DNA of 64,000 nucleotides from Hymenobacter crusticola (GTDB taxonomy: Bacteria; Bacteroidota; Bacteroidia; Cytophagales; Hymenobacteraceae), in contig NZ_MTSE01000003.1 of the NCBI RefSeq assembly GCF_002154225.1, positions 248,001 to 312,000 on the forward strand, written 5' to 3'. Under the pieces are notes generated by a model. That model was not told the DNA's origin. It worked only from the letters and a program-made list of their open reading frames with translations, and ran no database searches. The number at the start of each line of letters is the position of its first letter. Position 1 is the first letter of the stretch. A program made the position numbers and the translations under genes. Below are positions 1 to 7,925 of the stretch, one piece after another.

Positions 1-729
1 GCCGGCCGGAATTTCGTTCAGCGCCAAGAAGTCTTCCAGCAAGTCATACAGGTTCCAAGGGCTGCTACTCACGTAGAAAAAGGGGTTGTTGCGCTTCCCA
101 TTCCGCCCTAGCTGCAACGCGCGGTAAAACTCAGCTACACCCTTGAAAGGCAGCCGCGAGTGGGCATTGCGCAGCAGCACCGTGCGAGCCATGCGCAACA
201 AATCCGTGGCGGAAGTTTGGATGACGGTATCGTCGAGGTCGCTGATGATACCGTATTCTGCGTCGGCGGGCGGAATGAGCACCCGCGCTTGAGCACGTAC
301 GCCGGGCGGAGTAGGAATAGGCTCGGGGGTAGCCTTCAGGTCTATATCCACAGCATACCACAGATAATCAATCGGCTCGCCCAACACCGAGGGCTCCAAG
401 TTGAGCGTAAAGTAGCCTTCCTCGTCGGTCACAATGGGGTGTTCGGAGCCATCCGCAGGCCGAATCAGAAGCTGCGCATCGGGAATTTCGTTGCTCTCGA
501 AACGCCGGTACATGTTCAGCAAGTTCTGCCAGCGGGAGTCGTCGGCCGAGGGTTCACCAATGCCTTTGTCGGTGAGCAAGCGGCCCTTCACGTAAAGGCG
601 GGAAGGGGTACCGTAGCTGCGGTAAGGCACTATTTGCAAGGGGTGCAACAACCCAAGCCGGGCACGCATCTGAAGTACTAGGTCATCGGCGCGCTCAGCC
701 CAGTCGTTTAGTTTGTCGAGAAGAGGCAT
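1..729 (-). CDS. App1-type phosphatidate phosphatase domain protein (DUF2183), 3' end cut off
   Basis: The reverse strand is open from an ATG at 729 to the left edge of the window, giving 243 codons without a stop. Around residues 163-168 is the motif SDLDDTVIQT, the DxDxT signature of HAD-like phosphatases as found in App1/DUF2183 proteins, followed by a conserved SSSPWNLYDLLEDF stretch. Yeast App1 dephosphorylates phosphatidate; the bacterial members are mostly uncharacterised, so the substrate here is inferred. There is no signal peptide, so it is probably cytoplasmic. The gene is incomplete: the C-terminal part lies outside the window. The hairpin at 803-838 separates it from the M48 gene upstream. 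Confidence 0.8.
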   Translation of the reverse strand, partial: MPLLDKLNDWAERADDLVLQMRARLGLLHPLQIVPYRSYGTPSRLYVKGRLLTDKGIGEPSADDSRWQNLLNMYRRFESNEIPDAQLLIRPADGSEHPIVTDEEGYFTLNLEPSVLGEPIDYLWYAVDIDLKATPEPIPTPPGVRAQARVLIPPADAEYGIISDLDDTVIQTSATDLLRMARTVLLRNAHSRLPFKGVAEFYRALQLGRNGKRNNPFFYVSSSPWNLYDLLEDFLALNEIPAG

Positions 730-802
730 AGTTGGCAAGAAAGAACGGTAGTACCGGAAGATACGAGAGGCCTCAACGGTAATGTTACGGCACGCCCAAA
801 AA

Positions 803-838
803 CAACGGCGCCCGCTACACATGTAGCGGGCGCCGTTG
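803..838 (-). terminator. Intrinsic terminator of the M48 lipoprotein gene
   Basis: A perfect 17-bp inverted repeat (803-819 and 822-838) with a two-base centre follows the stop codon of the M48 gene read leftward. It is followed on the minus strand by TTTTT. The strong GC-rich stem plus T-run fits a rho-independent terminator. Confidence 0.85.
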
Positions 839-857
839 AAAGAGACTTTACAGAAGG

Positions 858-1664
858 TTACAGAGCCTTTTGCAGCTCCAGAAACGACGCGTTATCGACG
901 GTGCGGCCAGTACAACCTAGGCTTGCAGCTTTGGCCGTGATGGCCTCAATGCGGGCGCCTGGGTCGGGGTGGGTACTCAGGAACTCTGGTGGGTTTTGCT
1001 GGCCGGTGCTTTGGGCCTTGCTAAAGAAGCCAGCCGTGCCGTCGCACGAGTAGCTTGTGTTATTAAGATATACAACCGAGTAGTCATCAGCTTCGCGCTC
1101 AAAGTCGCGGCTGAACTTGAGCTGCCCTAGGCCGGTGGCAATTTGGGCGAGCTGGTTGGGGTTCTCTCCTAGCACAAGGCTCAGCAACAAGGAGATACCG
1201 TACTGTTGCTGTAGCTGCTTCGAGGTATGCCGGCGGTCGGCGTGGGCAATTTCGTGGCCGAGCACGCCTGCCAGTTGGCTTTCGTTATCCAAGAACTTAA
1301 TGAGGCCGGAGAAAACGTAAATGTGGCCGCCAGGGGTGGCAAAGGCGTTTTGCGTGGCGTCATCCTTGATGATTTTTACGTCCCAAGGGAAATCGTTGCG
1401 GTGCGCAAGTTGTCCGTTGTTTAACACCCGGGTCACGATAGGGTCGAGCAGCTGGTAAGCGCGGGCGTTGTTTGTGCGCTCCAAGAGCTGGCCTTTCGCA
1501 CGGTAGGTGGAATCAGTTTCGGCGGCAACTTTGTCACCAAGGGCTTTGTCGTCTTCGATGGAGAAAAGTACTACGTTGTCGCCGTCGCCGGAGCAAGCGG
1601 CAGCGCCCAATAATGACGTAGCCAGGGAGAATAGGAGCCAAGGCTTACGCAGGAGGTGTACCAT
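858..1664 (-). CDS. M48 family metallopeptidase, lipoprotein
   Basis: A 268-aa zinc metallopeptidase of family M48 (BepA/LoiP/Oma1-like), which usually degrades misfolded envelope proteins. The N terminus is a lipoprotein signal with a Cys at residue 24 after Leu-Gly-Ala-Ala-Ala, so the protein is probably anchored to a membrane facing the periplasm. The zinc motif HEIAH lies at residues 137-141 and the third ligand is in the EREAD segment around residue 190. It has a close tandem paralogue immediately upstream (1741-2547), with identical DNA over 65 bp in the region coding FATPGGHIYVFSG. A strong terminator follows. Substrates are unknown. Confidence 0.92.
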   Translation of the reverse strand: MVHLLRKPWLLFSLATSLLGAAACSGDGDNVVLFSIEDDKALGDKVAAETDSTYRAKGQLLERTNNARAYQLLDPIVTRVLNNGQLAHRNDFPWDVKIIKDDATQNAFATPGGHIYVFSGLIKFLDNESQLAGVLGHEIAHADRRHTSKQLQQQYGISLLLSLVLGENPNQLAQIATGLGQLKFSRDFEREADDYSVVYLNNTSYSCDGTAGFFSKAQSTGQQNPPEFLSTHPDPGARIEAITAKAASLGCTGRTVDNASFLELQKAL

Positions 1665-1740
1665 AAAATTGAAAAGGAGCTAGAAAGGTAAGTAGGAAGA
1701 AAGGAGCGCAACGGAATAACCCGATTGACTTGCACGCCGG

Positions 1741-2547
1741 TTAGAGCAGCTTTTTTAGCTCCGTTAGGTTGGCGTTTGAGGAGGTCCGGCCGGTGCAACC
1801 TAGCTGCTTGGCTTTCGCTTGAATATTGGCGATGCGGGAACCGGGATTGGGGTGGGTGCTCAGGAACTCTGGTGGGTTCGACTGACCTGCTTTCTCGGCT
1901 TTAATGAAGAAGCCCGCGGTGCCATCGCAAGAATAATAGTTAGTGGCTTTTAGGTAAGCTACCGAGTAAGCATCGGCCTCACGCTCGTAGTCACGGCTGA
2001 ATTTGAGCTGCCCTAGGCCGGCGGCTATCTGAGCCAGTTGACCGGGATTTTTGCCCAGGGCTATGCTCAATAAGAAGCTCACGCCGTATTGCTTCTGCAA
2101 CGATTTGATGGAGTGGCGACGGTCGGCGTGGGCAATTTCGTGGCCGATTACACCCGCCAGCTGATCTTCTTGATCGAGGTATTTGATGAGGCCGGAGAAA
2201 ACATAGATGTGGCCGCCAGGGGTGGCAAAGGCGTTTTGCGTGGCGTCATCCTTGATGATTTTTACGTCCCAGGGAAACTGCTTGCGGTAGGTGATTTGGC
2301 CGCTGTTGAGCACCCGGTTCACCACGCCATCGAGGAGTTGGTAAGCGCGGGCGTTCTTGCTGTTACGGTCGAGGAGTTGGCCTTTAGCGCGGTACGTAGA
2401 ATCGGTCTGAGCCGCAACTTGGTCACCTAGGGCTTTGTCATCCTCGATAGAAAATAGTGAAAAGCCTTGGTGCGGAGTAGTAGCGCCAGTGGTAAAAACG
2501 GCGACTAAAGAGAGGAGAAAAAAGAGCTGCAAAAAGGGGCGCTGCAT
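1741..2547 (-). CDS. M48 family metallopeptidase, secreted paralogue
   Basis: A second 268-aa M48 metallopeptidase, a tandem duplicate of the one at 858-1664. HEIAH lies at residues 136-140, and the EREAD ligand segment is conserved. The N terminus is a hydrophobic signal peptide but has no lipobox cysteine, so this copy should be soluble in the periplasm or secreted while its partner is lipidated. The pair is co-directional with a gap of about 76 bp and may be co-transcribed. Both copies keep all visible active-site residues, so neither looks degenerate. Confidence 0.92.
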   Translation of the reverse strand: MQRPFLQLFFLLSLVAVFTTGATTPHQGFSLFSIEDDKALGDQVAAQTDSTYRAKGQLLDRNSKNARAYQLLDGVVNRVLNSGQITYRKQFPWDVKIIKDDATQNAFATPGGHIYVFSGLIKYLDQEDQLAGVIGHEIAHADRRHSIKSLQKQYGVSFLLSIALGKNPGQLAQIAAGLGQLKFSRDYEREADAYSVAYLKATNYYSCDGTAGFFIKAEKAGQSNPPEFLSTHPNPGSRIANIQAKAKQLGCTGRTSSNANLTELKKLL

Positions 2548-2804
2548 AAGAAAAGCAGGTGTGGAAAGGTGAATAGAACAGCAAAAAGAAAGAAAAAACG
2601 GTGCCAGAACCGGGTGTGGGCCGCTTACGATAGATATTCAATTTTGGTTATATTGTCGCGACTATCTAACGAAAATAGACAGAGGATCATTGCGCCCGTG
2701 CAAGGCTAGGCTGGGAATAGAGCGCGACTTTCCTAGCTCATCTACGTAGAGGAAAAACCACCCGTGCTGCCACCCAGCAGCCGTTGTTGAAGACTCACGC
2801 TACT

Positions 2805-3917
2805 ATGTCTGTTGCTGCCACGCACCCACGCCCAAAAACGAAAAAGAAGCTGCTTGATCCGCTCGAAGAAGCGCACGAGCTCTACAAAGACCCAGCCCGC
2901 CAAGCCGAGCTAGCGGGGCTCCGTTACCTCCCCGATACCAAACCCGGTCTCACCCGGCAGCCCGGCCCCGATGGCACGTTTACGTACCTAGATGCTAAAG
3001 GCCAATCCGTTAGCAATGAGAAAGTTATGGAGCGAATTCACAGCTTCGTTATTCCACCCGCCTGGACCGAGGTGTGGATTTCGCCTTCTGCTAACACGCA
3101 CTTGCAAGTGACTGGGCGCGATGCCAAAGGGCGCAAGCAATACTTATATCACTCGGCTTGGGATGCGGCCCGCAGCCTCACTAAGTTCAGCCGTTTGCGG
3201 GCGTTCGGCGAGAAGCTGCCCGCGCTACGCCAGCAGATTCAGAAGGACTTGAAGCGCCCCCAGCTGGACAAGCAAAAAGTGATAGCGCTAGTACTGAACC
3301 TGATGGATCAGTCATTTATTCGGGTGGGCAACCGCGAGTACGCCAAGAAGAACAAGAGCTATGGCCTGACCACGTTGCGCGATCGGCACGTGAAGGTGGA
3401 AGGGGACTCGGTACGGTTTTCCTTTATCGGTAAAAAAGGTGTGCCCCACGACGTAACCCTGCACGACCGTAAGCTAGCCCGCTTAGTACAGAAGTGTAAA
3501 GAAATTCCGGGTCAGCACTTGTTTCAATACTATGATGCCGACGGTCACCGTGCGGAGCTAGAATCGGGCGATGTGAACCAGTACCTGCACGACGTAACCG
3601 GCATGAGCTTATCGGCGAAGGACTTCCGGACCTGGGGTGGCACCGTGAAGATGGTGGAGTGCCTAGAACTAGTGATTAACGAAGAGCCGGACCTGCCGAA
3701 AGCTAAAGTGCTGAAGCGTGCCGTGAAAGAAGTGGCCACTGGCCTTGGCAACACGCCCACCGTTTGTAGCAAGTACTACATTCACCCCCAGGTGGTAGAG
3801 CTGTTCAACTCAGACAGGCTCATCGATTACCTGCGCAAACACGACATCGACCCCAAAGAAAATGATCTGCTAACTCCCACCGAACACATGGTGCTGGAAA
3901 TGCTAGAATCGGTATAG
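2805..3917 (+). CDS. DNA topoisomerase IB
   Basis: A 370-aa bacterial/poxvirus-type topoisomerase IB, which nicks one DNA strand through a 3'-phosphotyrosine and relaxes supercoils without ATP. The N-terminal domain carries the typical RYLPDTKPGL and IPPAWTEVWISP segments. The catalytic core carries the KKNKSYGLTTLRDRHV segment and ends with the CSKYYIHP motif, in which Tyr325 should be the nucleophile. The ATG at 2805 was chosen; an in-frame TTG lies 21 bases upstream but adds nothing conserved. It stands alone between oppositely oriented genes and is followed by a hairpin element. Confidence 0.93.
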   Translation: MSVAATHPRPKTKKKLLDPLEEAHELYKDPARQAELAGLRYLPDTKPGLTRQPGPDGTFTYLDAKGQSVSNEKVMERIHSFVIPPAWTEVWISPSANTHLQVTGRDAKGRKQYLYHSAWDAARSLTKFSRLRAFGEKLPALRQQIQKDLKRPQLDKQKVIALVLNLMDQSFIRVGNREYAKKNKSYGLTTLRDRHVKVEGDSVRFSFIGKKGVPHDVTLHDRKLARLVQKCKEIPGQHLFQYYDADGHRAELESGDVNQYLHDVTGMSLSAKDFRTWGGTVKMVECLELVINEEPDLPKAKVLKRAVKEVATGLGNTPTVCSKYYIHPQVVELFNSDRLIDYLRKHDIDPKENDLLTPTEHMVLEMLESV

Positions 3918-3926
3918 AGTGATTGA

Positions 3927-3979
3927 GTAGCTGAGTGACTACGTAATCTTTGCATGCTATTACTCAGTCACTCAGCTAC
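3927..3979. repeat. Intergenic hairpin, 'GTAGCTGAGTGACT' family
   Basis: A perfect 14-bp inverted repeat (3927-3940 and 3966-3979) with a 25-base loop lies between convergent genes and can serve both as a terminator. The same core, slightly changed, forms a hairpin at 51787-51847, so this is a dispersed intergenic element and not a unique terminator. Confidence 0.7.
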
Positions 3980-3982
3980 CTT

Positions 3983-5554
3983 CTAATCGCCCTCTCGGTC
4001 GTAGGTGTGGGCTTCGACGCCTTTGCGGGTTCGGTCGCGGGTGCTAGGTCCAGCTTCTAACGTGTTGCCACTGCGCGTATCGTAGTAAAACGTCTTTTTG
4101 CGGCTGTGGCGCACGTGTGAACTGTCTTTGACCTCATCGCGGTTTGGCCCGCCAAAAATATTGATGCGAATGCCGTGCGTTACGTCGCCGCTTACTTCAA
4201 ATGTGTCTTCGCCCCCGAGGCCATGTAGCGTGATGAGCTTGGTTTCGGTGCTGCGGAAAGTACGCGCATACATAAGCTTATTAGCTGTTGCATACACCTG
4301 TACTTGGGTAGTGGAGTCGGTGAGGCGCTGCACGACAAACCGCTCCGCTTGGTCGGTGCCCACTACCGTTACTTGGCGGGCTAGCAGCCGGTAGTAAGCG
4401 CGCGCTGCTACCGGAAGTGAGGCCCGGCGGGTACGCAATGCTGCTGCCGTGCGTGCACCTTCTAGCTGGTAAATAGGTGGGGGCAGGCGGCGCAACGCTT
4501 TTTCGATGGCATCATCGGTAAGCCGGCTTTGCAAATCAAGAGCTAGCTTTTGGAATTGAACGCTAGTAAGCTCATTGAGGGCCCGTTCGTCGATGAAGCG
4601 GGCATTCTTGACTAGCCCGTCGATGCTTTCGTAGTGCGGCTTAAAAGTACGCAGTTTGCCCACAATAAACGGGCGGCTCACAAGCCACGGCACCAGCCCG
4701 TCGTCGAAGCGGTAAAAAACCTGGTCTCGGTCTTTCGGGATGGGGCGGTAAAGGGTGCGGTCTTGTTGGGCATACACGGCCCATTGCCACTGGCCCTCGT
4801 GCCGGTCCCAGTCACCGAGCCAAATGTCGAGTAGGCGGGCGCGTGCAAAAGCTAGCTGATCGAATTGATGGTCAGGATTTTGGTAGCGCATCCGCAGCAC
4901 GTCGTCGCTGTCTTCCAAGTCCTGAGCATTGCCAAAAGCAGGCGTGAGGTTGCTTTTGCCATCAAATTTCTCTTCGAGCAAAGCTAATTTCCCTTGAAAT
5001 TTTGGCGCATTCTCGCCTAGTCCCTTTTCGTCGGCTCGGATATAGAACAACTGAGGTGTGGTGTGCAGCACCCCAGCGGCTTCGGCCAGCGGCGGCACCA
5101 CAAACGCGCCGTATGGGTTAATGGCCGAGGTAGCATCGCGCACTAGGTCGAGTACAAAGGTTTTTTGCAGCGTTTTAGGTAAGGTTTTGTAAGGGTCTTT
5201 GTCGAGGGTCCGCAGAGCATATTCGCGGTCATTACGGCCAAGCAAGGTCATGCTGGTGCTCTGAAAGCCGCCACCTAGCTTGCCGGCCTGTAAGCCACCG
5301 GGTACTGCCGTCTGCGGATTGAGCACGGGCACCGTCACGGGCGTGGTCCACACATGGCGGTAGTGTCGGCCGAAGAAAACCCTGTGCAGCACATGAGCCC
5401 GGTAATGCCGACCGGCAGTCACGCGGGCGCTATCGGCCGTGGCGGCAAGCGGGGCAGCGCCTGGTAGCCGGGCATCCGTTTGAAAAAAGCGTTGTCGGGC
5501 ACAGCCCGCAACAAATAGCCAACATATCAGGAGGAGAAGTACGCGAACAACCAT
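3983..5554 (-). CDS. Envelope lipoprotein with kinase-like DRH motif (no barrel), paralogue of 5689-7302
   Basis: A protein of about 523 aa that I recognise only as a conserved Bacteroidota type. From the ATG at 5554 it has a lipoprotein signal ending VAGC (a GTG at 5572 would add six residues). After that come HRVFFGRHYRHVW, GGGFQSTSMTL and LRTLDKDP. These resemble the part that links a metallophosphoesterase to a D15/BamA-like barrel in larger Bacteroidota outer-membrane proteins. Mid-protein, LGDWDRHEGQWQWA followed by PKDRDQVFYRFDDG resembles the catalytic loop and metal-binding site of CotH/Fam20-like kinases. A C-terminal GLGGEDTFEVSG segment follows. No beta-barrel and no phosphoesterase is attached. 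Function unknown. Confidence 0.75.
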   Translation of the reverse strand: MVVRVLLLLICWLFVAGCARQRFFQTDARLPGAAPLAATADSARVTAGRHYRAHVLHRVFFGRHYRHVWTTPVTVPVLNPQTAVPGGLQAGKLGGGFQSTSMTLLGRNDREYALRTLDKDPYKTLPKTLQKTFVLDLVRDATSAINPYGAFVVPPLAEAAGVLHTTPQLFYIRADEKGLGENAPKFQGKLALLEEKFDGKSNLTPAFGNAQDLEDSDDVLRMRYQNPDHQFDQLAFARARLLDIWLGDWDRHEGQWQWAVYAQQDRTLYRPIPKDRDQVFYRFDDGLVPWLVSRPFIVGKLRTFKPHYESIDGLVKNARFIDERALNELTSVQFQKLALDLQSRLTDDAIEKALRRLPPPIYQLEGARTAAALRTRRASLPVAARAYYRLLARQVTVVGTDQAERFVVQRLTDSTTQVQVYATANKLMYARTFRSTETKLITLHGLGGEDTFEVSGDVTHGIRINIFGGPNRDEVKDSSHVRHSRKKTFYYDTRSGNTLEAGPSTRDRTRKGVEAHTYDREGD

Positions 5555-5688
5555 GTAGTGGGGAGAAAGCACAACCTAGGTGCTTGAACGAAACCCGCCG
5601 ATAAAAGATAACAGCACAACCGCTACCCCCTAGTTTGCGCTATAAGGTCGGCCGCCCGTGTGGCGCCCGGCCTGTAGGTCGCATTGTT

Positions 5689-7302
5689 ATGATAGTTGCC
5701 CTTGTGTCTTATTTCTGGTGTAGCTCCCGCGTGAAAGTTCTATCGTGCGGGTTGCTGTGCGTCTCCTGCTCCGCGCCTGCAACTCCCACTGGCCCGCCGC
5801 CCACCATCGCGGCCGACTCAACGGTGCACGTAGCGGCTGGCCCGCAGTATCTGCGCGGGGCTATGCACCGGTTCTTCTGGGGCAAACACTACCGGAAGGT
5901 GTGGGCTGTGCCGGTCGAGGCCCGGGTGATTAACTTGCGCACGGCTATTCCCGGTGGCTTCACCCCAGTGCGCGAAGGCGGAAGCTTTCAGACAAAAAAC
6001 CTGCGTCTGGTGACGCGCGATGACCTGGAATATGTGTTGCGCTCCGTCGACAAAGACGCCACCAAGGCGCTGCCTGCCCAGTTTCAGAAAGGAATGATTG
6101 CCAACCTGATGAAAGATCAGACCAGCGTCATCAATCCATACGGGGCCTACATTGTGCCGCCGCTAGCCAAAGCAGCGGGTGTATACTACACCAATCCGCG
6201 CTTGGTGTGGCTGCCCGATGATCCAGCCCTGGGCAACTTTCGGCAGAGCTTCGCCAACGCGCTATACCTGCTGGAAGAACGCCCCGATGGCAACCAACGC
6301 GACAGCCCCAATTTCGGCCGCTCGGCACGGGTGGAAAGCTCGCGCAAAGCTTTTACCAACCTAATCTACAGCCAGCGCTACCGCGTGGATGCGCGCCAGT
6401 ACCTGCGGGCGCGCTTGTTCGATATGTGGCTCGGCGACTGGAGCCGGCGCGAAGACCAGTGGCGCTGGGCTAGCTTTCCGGCGGCCGGTGGCACGGTGTA
6501 CCGGGCCATTCCGCGCGACCGGGACCATGCCTTTTTCAAGTTTGATGATGGCGTACTAACGCGCATTATCAGTTGGTTTAAAACCAACTACCAGAGTTTT
6601 CACGGTAAAATTAAGCTGCAAAACGTGGAGGGCCTGAACCGTGCCGCCCTGCCCATGGACAAGTCGTTGCTTGCCTACCTTACGGCCAACGATTTCCAGC
6701 AAGTAGCCGACTCTATGCGGCAGCAGCTTTCTGATGGCGTTATTCGGCAGGCGCTGCAAGTATGGCCTCAGCAGGTTTATAACTTGGTTGGGCCGGAGTT
6801 TGACGCTAAGCTGCGCCAGCGGCGTGAGCAGTTGCCAGCCGTTGCGGCAAAGTTCTACGAGCTGCTCGCCCGCGATATGGAGCTGCCCGGCACCGATCAG
6901 GCAGAGCGGTTCGTCGTAACTGCTCAGAGCAGGTGGCAGCTGCGGGTGCAGGTGTACGCCATGCGCGACAGCCGACCCGATAGCTTGCTCAACCAGCGCA
7001 CGTTCGACGCCCGAGAGACACGCTCTATCAAGCTGTTTGGCCTAGGTGGGGCCGATGTGTTCGATCTACAAAGCGTGCCCGACGCTCGCATTGCCCTTAG
7101 CATTTATGACGGGGCCGGACAGGATACGATTCAGCAGCACGCGACGCACACAAAAGCTAGCTTAGCAAACATCACCGTGTACGACAGCGGCGACGGCAAC
7201 ACGGTTCGAGTTATGCCCAAAAAAATAAAGGTGGAAGCTTACAAGCCTCGGGCAGAAGAGTTTGATGCAGCGGGGTGGCTATTGCGCCACCGCTTGTTCT
7301 AA
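5689..7302 (+). CDS. Envelope protein with kinase-like DRH motif, divergent paralogue of 3983-5554
   Basis: A 537-aa homologue of the divergently transcribed gene at 3983-5554. It shares HRFFWGKHYRKVW, a GGSFQTKNLRL hairpin, LRSVDKDA, VINPYGAYIVPPLA, LGDWSRREDQWRWA, PRDRDHAFFKFDDG and GLGGADVFDL. In the putative catalytic loop the DRH of the partner is replaced by SRR, so if the family is a kinase this copy may be altered or inactive. The start is uncertain: ATG 5689 was taken. An internal GTG at 5731 would give a shorter hydrophobic N terminus with a Cys-rich lipobox-like stretch (LLCVSC), which is perhaps the real one. Function unknown. Confidence 0.72.
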   Translation: MIVALVSYFWCSSRVKVLSCGLLCVSCSAPATPTGPPPTIAADSTVHVAAGPQYLRGAMHRFFWGKHYRKVWAVPVEARVINLRTAIPGGFTPVREGGSFQTKNLRLVTRDDLEYVLRSVDKDATKALPAQFQKGMIANLMKDQTSVINPYGAYIVPPLAKAAGVYYTNPRLVWLPDDPALGNFRQSFANALYLLEERPDGNQRDSPNFGRSARVESSRKAFTNLIYSQRYRVDARQYLRARLFDMWLGDWSRREDQWRWASFPAAGGTVYRAIPRDRDHAFFKFDDGVLTRIISWFKTNYQSFHGKIKLQNVEGLNRAALPMDKSLLAYLTANDFQQVADSMRQQLSDGVIRQALQVWPQQVYNLVGPEFDAKLRQRREQLPAVAAKFYELLARDMELPGTDQAERFVVTAQSRWQLRVQVYAMRDSRPDSLLNQRTFDARETRSIKLFGLGGADVFDLQSVPDARIALSIYDGAGQDTIQQHATHTKASLANITVYDSGDGNTVRVMPKKIKVEAYKPRAEEFDAAGWLLRHRLF

Positions 7303-7313
7303 TCTTAGCCTGG

Positions 7314-7757
7314 CTAGGCCTGCAGGAGCCAACCCTCAGCCTGACGCTGGTCGTCAAAATAATTCACCGCCAGAGGGGTAGCCAATGAGTTCGTGACTTT
7401 TAGCGTCGCGAGGTGGCTGATAACGTCGTATGCCTGGATGATGGCACAACGGGAATAGCCACCTTCCCGCACGGCGCGGGGCACCCAGTTATTAACCAGC
7501 CAATACTGATCATCGGGCATGATAGCCGCAAGCAGCTGATGGTCAGATAGTACTTTGGTGATACCGGAGTCCTTTAGCAGCAACAAAACATGCTCGTAGG
7601 CTTCGCGCAGATCCGAGGTACGGACCAGCGTTGGATGCCACTCAATACGCACGTAGCCTAGGTTATGCGCAATGATACTCGCCAGACTGTTGTGAAAAAA
7701 GAGAGACTCGTGAATTGGGTAACGTAAATCAGGCATTAAAACGCTTGAAAAGAACAC
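7314..7757 (-). CDS. Small STAS/SpoIIAA-like protein, hypothetical
   Basis: A 147-aa protein without signal peptide or membrane segment. It is a distant paralogue of the product of 22761-23189: both have an aromatic-Ile/Leu-x-Trp strand, a long helix with Leu repeats, a KVLSDH/KILSEH element, then W...WVPRA and a C-terminal AEGWL or AEAWL. The pattern resembles the STAS/SpoIIAA-like proteins that are numerous in Cytophagales. Those are thought to bind small ligands or partner proteins, but no function can be assigned here. The ATG at 7757 is used; a second ATG at 7736 is equally possible. Confidence 0.7.
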   Translation of the reverse strand: MFFSSVLMPDLRYPIHESLFFHNSLASIIAHNLGYVRIEWHPTLVRTSDLREAYEHVLLLLKDSGITKVLSDHQLLAAIMPDDQYWLVNNWVPRAVREGGYSRCAIIQAYDVISHLATLKVTNSLATPLAVNYFDDQRQAEGWLLQA

Positions 7758-7875
7758 ATTAATGTTGAAAGACAGGAATGTGCAAACAGGCAGTAGGAGG
7801 GCGGCACAGCGGCGCTGTATAGGTAAGCAATTTACCAGTTTGGGATGAGCTTATGCGTAGCTCACAAAAAGAAAA

Positions 7876-7900
7876 TGCCTTTGGCAAGACGCCAAAGGCA
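7876..7900 (-). terminator. Intrinsic terminator of the exonuclease/GIY-YIG gene
   Basis: A 10-bp inverted repeat (7876-7885 and 7891-7900) with a five-base loop follows the stop of the gene at 7926-9407. It is followed on the minus strand by a T-rich run. Confidence 0.8.
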
Positions 7901-7925
7901 CTGAATAGCTCTTCATGAAAGCTAG

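Noticed and set aside
160..681. 173-codon plus-strand frame at the left end
   Set aside because: It lies opposite the App1-domain gene, whose reverse frame carries a clear DxDxT motif and continues to the edge. The plus frame has no recognisable domain.
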